Source: Aphanomyces cochlioides (Eukaryota; Oomycota; Saprolegniomycetes; Saprolegniales; Verrucalvaceae). Taken from it: a DNA stretch of 12,500 bases. Below are positions 6,190 through 12,500 of the stretch, one piece after another (the first letter of the stretch is position 1; each line of letters starts with the position of its first letter). The position numbers and the translations under genes are program-made. The DNA lies in contig JAHQRK010000053.1 of the NCBI GenBank assembly GCA_019828595.1, positions 22,501 to 35,000 on the forward strand. Direction: 5' to 3'. The notes under the pieces were generated by a model, which did not search any database, was not told where the DNA came from, and worked only from the letters and a program-made list of their open reading frames with translations.

Positions 6190-9100
6190 TTAAGGTTCCA
6201 AGGTCTCGTTTTGAGATTGTGGTAAGATTTGGGCAGAGAACCACTCATTCTGGTGCAAACTATGAAGCACCGATGTCAAGGAAGCCTTCGTGGAGTCGTC
6301 CAAGGAGGCTCGATTGACTTGGTACAGATGCCGCTTTATAATGTGTCCTGCTAAGCTGGATATCGTCATAGGTGTTTTGTTAGGTAAATCTGGACGGTAA
6401 ATCCGGTCGCACCGAGTTTTCCAAATTGTATACCAAATACAAGATAAAAAAATTGGCCACAGCAAATTAAATCCAGCTTGGAGGTCTTTGTCTTGGAGTG
6501 CTATAGGAGAGAAGAATATTTTTTCCATGGTAGTTGGCCAAGTAAAGTTAAGGGATCTGGCCATGGATTTAAATGGACTCCAACATGCTCGAGTATATGG
6601 ACAGTCCAAGGTGAAATGTTTATACGTCTCCACTTCATGACAGAAAATACAAGTGTTCGGGATATCGTCCGAGTACTTGAATTTGTATCGGAGAGGTAAG
6701 GCTCGTATAAGCAGTCGATATATGAAAGCACTATACGTTGGCAGAATAAATTTGGGCTGCCTGTAGAATGCGACCACTTTAATATTTTCCTTGTGGGCAT
6801 AAAAATCCGAGGGTACCAATAAATGCGCTGTGGGTAAAACCTCCTGAGCTGATTTGGATTTAAATTCATGAGTTAAATCATCCAAGGTGGCATCAATAAA
6901 GGGTAAAAAGCCATCTTTAAAATTTCCAGCCCAAGTAATTTCGGTAGCCGTTTGCCGATAAGGTGTAGGCTGACGAAAATTAATTTCTGTGTCCTCGGGT
7001 GGAGATGGAAGGATAGACTTAAGTCTTCCGTGTAGAGCATACCACCATTTATGATCGGGAGTGGCTAAATGGCGTCTTGAGCATTGAGATTTAATCCAAT
7101 CTAACAGGATTTTCCGATCCATAAGATTGCCATTTTCATCGAGTAGGTGGCGAACATGGGTAAAATTTAATTTTGCCAGTGATACAGCATAATCATAAGT
7201 CTTTGGATAGCAGTGTTCAAAGACAGTTTTCTCCAAGGGTAAGAATTGATTGTGCCAAAGTGGAAAATTTCCATCGACTTGAACTGTGGGAAATTTAAGT
7301 GGGGTTGGAGATAAGGATAACCATAGTCGAGTAAATGCTGACCAGAGAGGTGGAACCTTATCTTGGTGGGATATGGCTTTGTACATACTAGAGTGTGGAC
7401 TCATGAAAAGGAGATCATAAAAATTTCCCCATGGACTGAAGGCTCTGGAGAGTAAATATTCTCCAATGGATAGCCATGCTGGCAATTTCGTTTGACCATA
7501 CGAGTTGTGAGGTGGTGCTAGGAGTAGCTTGAAGCATTTAAAGGTCATGACCCGGTGTAGTTTTGACCACCAGTGGGTAGACGATTTAAATCCGAGACCA
7601 CCTTGTGCTTTTGGAAGGAAAATAATGTCCGAGTTGAATTGATGCAAATGACGTTGAGTCGAATATGGATCAATTGTATCGCCGTGAATAAATTGCTTGG
7701 CGACCTTGTCGAATAGTTTGGCATATTCTTTGTCGATCGGAATAAATTGGAGTTGATACCAGAGCACAGGAAAACAAATTGACCTTAGGATTGTCACTTT
7801 TCCGGGTAGGGTTCGTGCTCGATAAGACCATAGTTGTGTTCTTGAGACCAATTTCTCCAATAGCGAATTTAAACGTGTTGTGGCTGTGATGTTGGGAGAA
7901 ATTAAAAGGCCCAACGATTTAGCAGGTTTGTCATCAGTAATAGCCAAAGGTGCCAGGTCTGGAGGTAAATTGGCATGGGTTAATAATTCTGTCTTGGAGA
8001 GATTTAACTTGAAACCAGAGATATCACAGAATTTTTTGACGATGTCGAGTTGGAGTTGCAACGTCGATGTATTTTTGGAGTACAATTGGGAGTCGTCTGC
8101 ATAATAGCTCCCGGTGTGAGTGTGATGACCAATTCGTATGCCCAAATCTTTTCTCTTGCGTATGGCTAAACACATAGGTTCTAGCGCCAAGACAAATAAA
8201 AGAGGTGATAATGGGTCGCCTTGTAAAACACCACGTTGGATCTTAAATGGGTTGGATAAATGTCCATTGACAATAATTCGTCCACGACGATTTGAATAAA
8301 GCACTTTGACCATGTTGAGAAAGGACGGTGGAAAATTAAATTCCTTCAGGGTTGCCAATAAATAGGAATGGTTGACCCTATCAAAGGCTTTTTCAAAGTC
8401 CAAGAGGGCCACAATAGACTCGGAGGAATAAAACTTCATAAAGTGATTCAGGTCTTCCAAGCGCAGTAAATTGGTTTGGATTGATCGACCACGAATAAAA
8501 CCTGTTTGATCCGGGTGGACTATCGACTGAATGATTCTCTGCATTCGTTCTGCAAGGACCATTGTGAGGATTTTCACGTCGATATTGACCAAACTGATGG
8601 GACGGTAATTTTTTGGGAGTAGTTTGTCGTCCTTTTTGTACAGCAGTACAATTAAACTTGTCAATTGGGAGGGTGCCAAGTTGGAGTGAGAGTTGATTTG
8701 GTAATAGTATAGCATTTCCAAAGCCAGGGACCATTCATGGGGAAACATTTTCAAAATTTCGTAGGGCAGTGAATTTGGCCCAGGAGTTGAATTCCGTTTG
8801 GAGTGTTTAATGGCAAAATAAAATTCGTTTGCCGTGAGAGGAGCCCCAATAAATCTCTTGTCGTCGATATTGAGTCGGCGAGATATCAGAGTTTTTAAAT
8901 ACTTGGCCATTCTTTCCTTGTCAACTGCCTCATGGTCGCCATACAGGTCAGAATAAAACTCGTGGAGTGTCGAGGAAATTGATTGTTGATCAGAAGCAAT
9001 ATTTCCATTGGACATTTTGAGTGCCTTGAAGGGAGATTTTTGTAAAGGGATTGTGCGAGGTGGCTTCAGGTGAAATTTGGTACACCTTTCCGCTTTCTCG

Positions 9101-10275
9101 AGATGAGTTTGCATAGCAGTATCTTCCCGTAGGACTTTTTTCCTGTCATGATATTCATGTATGGCAGCTTGAATTGTTTTGATACGTGCCATCAAGGACG
9201 CACATGGGGCGTTTTGGTAATCCCGAATCAATAAAGCCAAATCCATAGATAATTTCTTGAGAGGCCTTTGTTGATTTTCGACCAACTCGTCGTGTAGGTA
9301 TTTTAATTGATTTCGCATGTTGGTGATCATGGTGTCGAAATGTAGACCAACATTTGAGTTTAATTGGGTCTTGGTAAGGAAGGTTTCAAGTTGACGAGAG
9401 ATAATGAATTTGGCCTTGTCATTGTTGAGAACCCATTGTGGTGTTTTCCATGGACCAGGTCCCATTGATACTGATGGACGTTTGGTCAATAATTTGCAGG
9501 GAGTGTGGTCAGCATGAGGAATTGGTTCCAGGTGACGAAATTTCAGATGACGTAGGGATGCCATAGCAGACGAGATGAAAATATAGTCAAGCCGATTGAC
9601 AAATTTTGGACTTGTGAAAGCACGTTTCAGTGGATTTTGTTGACGGAAAATGTCAACGAGGTGTAAATCTTGTAGCCATAGGTTGAGTTCATATGAGCCA
9701 TGGGTCGCATGAGTCGAAGGACGGCATGAATCTAATGTTGGGGAGAAAATAACGTTAAAGTCGCCACCAACAATATGAAAAGCTTCGGGTGGAAAATCGC
9801 GAGGCAGATCATTAAAAAAATCCACACGGTCGTGATAGTCGTACGGAGCATAGATGTTGTGAATAAAAACCGGGATATTGTCCAGAGTGGCCGATATAAG
9901 TAAATAACGACCACGGAGGAGAGGTTTGTCCCAAGAGTGGTTTAAATTGGTGCAATTGTCCAGAGGGCAGTCAGGATGAATAAATGTAGCAAGGCCTCCA
10001 GTGGGATGAGAGGTATGGCTGATGGAATAAATTGGCTCCTCGTAGAAGAAAGTGCCTTGTTGGTTGGTATGTTTTTTCCAGTAGAAATTGATTTTGCCAT
10101 GGTCGCTGGGGTAAGGCAGTCGAGTTTCTTGGATAAGTGAGATAGAGTTTTTGAGGAGAAAGTTCTTGAGAAGGTGGTGGAAAGAGTTGGAGAGACCATT
10201 TGTGTTGAGAGAAAACAAGCTAATATCCCAGTCGATAATGGCTTGTGGTAGCGCGTTAATTGTGGTCACGGTCAT
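6190..10275 (-). CDS. LINE ORF2: APE endonuclease and reverse transcriptase
   Basis: A 1361-aa protein that nicks target DNA and reverse-transcribes the element RNA from the nick. The endonuclease occupies about residues 17-262: NTNGL with N24, QETRL with E50, IYAP with Y142, GGDFN with D172 and N174, RLDYIF with D230, and ADHTP with D256 and H257; these match the catalytic set of L1 endonuclease, with alanine in place of the usual serine before DH. GPGPW (272-276) opens the linker typical of this group. The RT spans about 480-800: GPNSLPYEIL (499-508), RPISL (558-562), HPDQTGFIRGRS (587-598), motif A DFEKAFD (D626), motif B GVLQGDPLSPLLF (682-694), motif C YYADD (724-728) and motif D near 754-763. 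A CX2CX7HX4C knuckle lies at 1209-1225, followed by an IWYTIWKTRCDRIYR stretch common in such C-termini. The ATG start at 10275 precedes the endonuclease by a normal distance; TAA ends it. Translation after ORF1 probably needs reinitiation or another bypass. Confidence 0.95.
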   Translation of the reverse strand: MTVTTINALPQAIIDWDISLFSLNTNGLSNSFHHLLKNFLLKNSISLIQETRLPYPSDHGKINFYWKKHTNQQGTFFYEEPIYSISHTSHPTGGLATFIHPDCPLDNCTNLNHSWDKPLLRGRYLLISATLDNIPVFIHNIYAPYDYHDRVDFFNDLPRDFPPEAFHIVGGDFNVIFSPTLDSCRPSTHATHGSYELNLWLQDLHLVDIFRQQNPLKRAFTSPKFVNRLDYIFISSAMASLRHLKFRHLEPIPHADHTPCKLLTKRPSVSMGPGPWKTPQWVLNNDKAKFIISRQLETFLTKTQLNSNVGLHFDTMITNMRNQLKYLHDELVENQQRPLKKLSMDLALLIRDYQNAPCASLMARIKTIQAAIHEYHDRKKVLREDTAMQTHLEKAERCTKFHLKPPRTIPLQKSPFKALKMSNGNIASDQQSISSTLHEFYSDLYGDHEAVDKERMAKYLKTLISRRLNIDDKRFIGAPLTANEFYFAIKHSKRNSTPGPNSLPYEILKMFPHEWSLALEMLYYYQINSHSNLAPSQLTSLIVLLYKKDDKLLPKNYRPISLVNIDVKILTMVLAERMQRIIQSIVHPDQTGFIRGRSIQTNLLRLEDLNHFMKFYSSESIVALLDFEKAFDRVNHSYLLATLKEFNFPPSFLNMVKVLYSNRRGRIIVNGHLSNPFKIQRGVLQGDPLSPLLFVLALEPMCLAIRKRKDLGIRIGHHTHTGSYYADDSQLYSKNTSTLQLQLDIVKKFCDISGFKLNLSKTELLTHANLPPDLAPLAITDDKPAKSLGLLISPNITATTRLNSLLEKLVSRTQLWSYRARTLPGKVTILRSICFPVLWYQLQFIPIDKEYAKLFDKVAKQFIHGDTIDPYSTQRHLHQFNSDIIFLPKAQGGLGFKSSTHWWSKLHRVMTFKCFKLLLAPPHNSYGQTKLPAWLSIGEYLLSRAFSPWGNFYDLLFMSPHSSMYKAISHQDKVPPLWSAFTRLWLSLSPTPLKFPTVQVDGNFPLWHNQFLPLEKTVFEHCYPKTYDYAVSLAKLNFTHVRHLLDENGNLMDRKILLDWIKSQCSRRHLATPDHKWWYALHGRLKSILPSPPEDTEINFRQPTPYRQTATEITWAGNFKDGFLPFIDATLDDLTHEFKSKSAQEVLPTAHLLVPSDFYAHKENIKVVAFYRQPKFILPTYSAFIYRLLIRALPLRYKFKYSDDIPNTCIFCHEVETYKHFTLDCPYTRACWSPFKSMARSLNFTWPTTMEKIFFSPIALQDKDLQAGFNLLWPIFLSCIWYTIWKTRCDRIYRPDLPNKTPMTISSLAGHIIKRHLYQVNRASLDDSTKASLTSVLHSLHQNEWFSAQILPQSQNETLEP

Positions 10276-10375
10276 GATTAATATTTGGGTTTTGATTTTT
10301 TGACTTCAAGTCGTTGTGTTGGTTTGGGTCGGGGTGTGGTGATTGTGGTTTTAATTGATTTTGTGTGTTGGCGAG
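10276..10375 (-). other. Spacer between ORF1 and ORF2
   Basis: One hundred bases, mostly A and C on the coding (minus) strand with few G, hence likely unstructured. It contains the near-palindrome GACTTCAAGTC (10302-10312). ORF1 ends in TGA just upstream and ORF2 starts at its 3' side. A short unstructured spacer would suit termination-reinitiation, but no specific signal is visible. Confidence 0.5.
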
Positions 10376-11962
10376 TCAATTGGAGTCTGCATTGTCACCA
10401 TCGCCAAGTTCTTTGTAGTCGAGTTCAGGAGCCTTTTCGTCCGGAAGTAAAGTTAACAAGGCATCAGTATCCGAGTCAAAACACTTCGTAGGGTCAATTG
10501 TTTGGAGTGCCAGATCTTTCACAATATGGCTCAACTCTTCTTCAATTTTATGATGTTGCACCAGGTTTCCAGCAGCAGGACTGGAAATTAATTTAATCAA
10601 GGAGGCGTCCGTGATTAAATTGCAATTGGGCCAACGGTGGACTTTGTCTTTCAGGCACAGATTAATATACTCATCGTTCGTATAAGCTTCAGGTGCTCTG
10701 TTGGACAGAAATAGATCGATTGCTGCTAGAGATCTTCTCATGTGGTAGTCTTCGTCATTTGGACACAAACTTTGGAATAGATTTGTGGGGCTGTAATTTT
10801 CAGGAGGAGGATGGCCATGCTGTTTTTGGTAGTACGAGGTAAATCGTTCTTCATCAATAGCTTGCATGGGATTTTCTCCAGCCATTAAACGTATAATTCC
10901 TCTCGAGGCAATTAAATTGGATGCGATTTTGCGAGATTTTGGGTCCATATAGATATTTCCAATAAAGCCAGGTTGGTTGAGGGTTTCATCATGAAATACC
11001 AATGGGTTGGTGGATTCATTCAGTTTTTTCTTCAGCTCTGTGATTTGAGCCTTCACTTTGGCTCCTGCTGGTTTCGTAGAGGCTGGAATTTTTTTGGGTA
11101 TCGTTGATTTTGGGGACGAAGCAGGACGTTTTTTGGGCGTGTCGGTAGGAACGATATCAAGATGGAATCGAGGAACCGTTGTGCCTGATGTTGTCACGTC
11201 AGAGTCGTCTGAGCTGAGGATAGCGAATCGATTTTGTGTTGGAATCGAGGTAGCTGATATTTTGTATTGGGGACCTTGAATAAAACCGGCTCGAGTTGGT
11301 TTAAATTCGTCCTGGGATAAATTGGGTTTGTCTGTGAGAATAATATTATTCTCGCTCGAGCCCTTGGGTGATTGTGGAGGATTTAATATCTTCTTGGGTT
11401 GAGCTACCATTTCTTCCTCTTCGATATTTGATTTCTCCTCTTGTTCCATGTCCACATCGCTTGACAGGTCGACAAAGTTTTCCTTGCCATTTTGATTTTC
11501 CTTGGGATCGGCATTAGGGGATTCGGAGTTTCCAGTTGTGCCAGTATTTTCCTTCGGGGTGTTGGGTGGTTGGTTTTCTGTCGATGGATTTTCGGGAGCA
11601 TCAGTTTTTTCCTCTGTAGCGTTTTCCTCGACATGGTCTGTATTCTTTTTAGCGTCGTCTTTTTGTTTGGCTTTTTCCAGTCTAGCTTGAACGCTGGGAG
11701 GGACCGTTTGATTGAGGGACCGAATTTTATGTTGAAAAACATAAACTTGGTTTTGGATCTCGATTTCTCTCAGAGGCTCGCCTCCATCATCTGGTACCAA
11801 TGCCAAAGGAGGAGTTTCGGAGTCAAAAAGGACTCGAAATTGGGTCGAGCGTAATAAATTGTCAGTACTGGGGTTAAAACCAACAATGACGCAGTGAGTG
11901 AGCTCTTCCAACTTTTTCAAAATCGCTTTTTGAATATCGTGATCCACCAGGTTGTTAAAGTA
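10376..11962 (-). CDS. LINE ORF1, 3' part (after the frame change)
   Basis: The larger part of ORF1, about 528 residues in the -1 frame. It has no usable ATG near its start: the first codon near 11947 is GTG and the first in-frame ATG comes about 165 residues later, so it is best read as the continuation of the upstream frame. Numbered from the GTG at 11947: residues 1-90 look folded and continue the upstream domain (a possible RRM-like fold); about 91-300 are low-complexity, rich in E, K, N, P, S and T, with an acidic patch at 168-180, an NRFAIL motif (239-244) of a kind common in LINE ORF1 proteins, and a basic PKKRP-type patch (270-289) that could bind RNA or act as a nuclear signal; about 300-490 look globular and match nothing I recognise. 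No CCHC knuckle was seen. It ends in TGA. By analogy it binds element RNA. Confidence 0.75.
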   Translation of the reverse strand, partial: YFNNLVDHDIQKAILKKLEELTHCVIVGFNPSTDNLLRSTQFRVLFDSETPPLALVPDDGGEPLREIEIQNQVYVFQHKIRSLNQTVPPSVQARLEKAKQKDDAKKNTDHVEENATEEKTDAPENPSTENQPPNTPKENTGTTGNSESPNADPKENQNGKENFVDLSSDVDMEQEEKSNIEEEEMVAQPKKILNPPQSPKGSSENNIILTDKPNLSQDEFKPTRAGFIQGPQYKISATSIPTQNRFAILSSDDSDVTTSGTTVPRFHLDIVPTDTPKKRPASSPKSTIPKKIPASTKPAGAKVKAQITELKKKLNESTNPLVFHDETLNQPGFIGNIYMDPKSRKIASNLIASRGIIRLMAGENPMQAIDEERFTSYYQKQHGHPPPENYSPTNLFQSLCPNDEDYHMRRSLAAIDLFLSNRAPEAYTNDEYINLCLKDKVHRWPNCNLITDASLIKLISSPAAGNLVQHHKIEEELSHIVKDLALQTIDPTKCFDSDTDALLTLLPDEKAPELDYKELGDGDNADSN

Positions 11963-12498
11963 AAAAAATAAAGTTTCGAGTGGGGAGAATATTCAGGCAC
12001 AGTAAATTCTTGTTTTCCCAGACGAAGGGAGGTTCCACAAGTTTTGCGCAATAGATCATCGTCATAAAACGTCAAAGAGAGAGTAGTCGGGTTTTTCTTG
12101 TGGAACAGAATTTCCTTGAATTTCGATTCCCAAAGCGTACCCGGGTTTTGGGTAATTAAATTCGCTCGGATTTGGTAGTCCTTGACTTGACGGAAAGCTT
12201 CTCCCAGAGGAATGTCCACAGTGCAAGCCTTCGAGGATGGAGTTTTCAAGATGTCTTCAATGAATTCATCCATAGCAGTAGGGTTTTGGCGGAATTCTCG
12301 AGCTTGTCGAATTAATTCTTCCAATTCAGAGTCGTCAATGGGATGCCCACCAGTGTTGCGAACCAATTGGGTTTTCACATGGCGGGCTCCTTCCCATACA
12401 TTATTTTTCTTCGAGTTGGTTTTTTTGCCTTCGTTGTTGGACGAAGCTTGTTTTTTGGGGTTGGAGGGTTTGGCAGGAGAGTTTGTCCCATCTTTGGA
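11917..12498 (-). CDS. LINE ORF1, 5' part, start outside window
   Basis: Open from the right edge to a TGA at 11917-11919. There is no ATG in frame inside the window (the codon at 12378 is GTG), so the true start lies further right. The first 35 or so visible residues are basic and K/N/S/P-rich. The following part, from about 12378, looks folded (acidic helix DDSELEELIRQAREF, then a segment ending RLGKQEFTVPEYSPHSKLYFF), resembling the region just before the RRM-like part of LINE ORF1 proteins. After a T7 run the frame reads only about 15 unrelated-looking residues before stopping, while the -1 frame continues for over 500 codons. The two frames overlap as open frames at about 11920-11992. 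Confidence 0.75.
   Translation of the reverse strand, partial: SKDGTNSPAKPSNPKKQASSNNEGKKTNSKKNNVWEGARHVKTQLVRNTGGHPIDDSELEELIRQAREFRQNPTAMDEFIEDILKTPSSKACTVDIPLGEAFRQVKDYQIRANLITQNPGTLWESKFKEILFHKKNPTTLSLTFYDDDLLRKTCGTSLRLGKQEFTVPEYSPHSKLYFFTLTTWWITIFKKRF
11962..11968 (-). other. T7 run at the ORF1 frame change (slippery site or 1-nt indel)
   Basis: On the minus strand the ORF1 zero frame reads TAT TTT TTT ACT, so T TTT TTT is a heptamer in the register required for -1 slippage. The -1 frame entered here continues ORF1 to 10376. A missing T in a homopolymer (real mutation or base-calling error) would give the same picture. I found no strong pseudoknot downstream by eye. Confidence 0.6.
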
Positions 12499-12500
12499 GG

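Larger units (their letters stand above)
6190..12500 (-). mobile_element. Non-LTR (LINE, L1/Tx1-like) retrotransposon, 5' end outside window
   Basis: Two-ORF LINE read right to left. ORF1 (12498 to 10376, split by one frame change) is followed by a 100-nt spacer and ORF2 (10275 to 6190). APE endonuclease before the RT, no LTRs, no integrase or protease and a C-terminal CCHC knuckle define it. The 5' UTR and ORF1 start lie beyond the right edge. The 3' UTR length is unknown: no poly(A), simple-repeat tail or target-site duplication could be picked out left of 6190, and I noticed no AATAAA on the minus strand there. With ORF2 intact this is a young or recently active copy, apart from the ORF1 frame problem. 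No RNase H domain was seen after the RT. Confidence 0.93.

Noticed and set aside
8393..8734. Second minus-strand frame inside ORF2 (also 6501-6869 and 9732-10199)
   Set aside because: Shadows of the ORF2 coding frame.
11492..11854. Plus-strand hydrophobic frame opposite ORF1, looking like a membrane protein
   Set aside because: Antisense of the lysine- and glutamate-rich ORF1 segment, which gives F- and L-rich translation as an artefact.
11917..12378. GTG-started independent bacterial-style gene
   Set aside because: The frame stays open to the window edge and the context is a eukaryotic LINE; the GTG is an internal valine codon.

Overview
This is a eukaryotic, repeat-dominated window with no recognisable host protein gene. 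The right half (about 6190 to the right edge) is a non-LTR (LINE) retrotransposon on the minus strand. Its long ORF2 (1361 aa) carries an APE-type endonuclease, a reverse transcriptase and a C-terminal CCHC knuckle, so it is of the broad L1/Tx1 type. ORF2 has no stop or frameshift and all catalytic residues are in place. ORF1 lies upstream and is split by a -1 frame change at a run of seven T (minus strand, 11962-11968); its 5' part runs off the window. Bacterial features are absent. The host is not decidable from the sequence alone. The LINE style and a 5S-like sequence of plant/fungal/oomycete flavour would fit an oomycete or fungus-like eukaryote, but that is a guess.

The left half is non-coding repeat DNA. 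Positions 41-705 hold a degenerate minisatellite: TTTAATT boxes separated by short hairpins whose stem sequence changes from unit to unit while staying complementary. Positions 706-1590 hold nothing recognisable apart from an AT-rich stretch and small inverted repeats. Positions 1593-3460 hold a satellite array with a 151-bp unit. About nine central copies are identical, and the edge copies are diverged. Each unit contains a CCAAT box on the opposite strand and a TTTCCCGCC (E2F-like) motif.

At 3666-3787 on the minus strand is a 5S rRNA-like sequence. The region matching the 5S internal promoter aligns without gaps, and a T5 Pol III terminator sits at the expected distance, but the 5' half and terminal helix are degenerate. 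Positions 3800-6190 hold several families of old, diverged direct repeats (offsets about 450, 164 and 518 bp) and an unusually dense string of short perfect hairpins at 4833-5072, spaced about 30 bp apart. Part of this may be LINE 3' UTR; no clear LINE 3' end was found.

How the parts relate: the LINE encodes the machinery (ORF1 RNA-binding/chaperone-like protein, ORF2 nicking and reverse transcription) for its own copying. The satellites and 5S-like sequence are probably bystanders, or in the 5S-like case possibly a Pol III-transcribed short element. The setting looks like heterochromatin or another gene-poor compartment.
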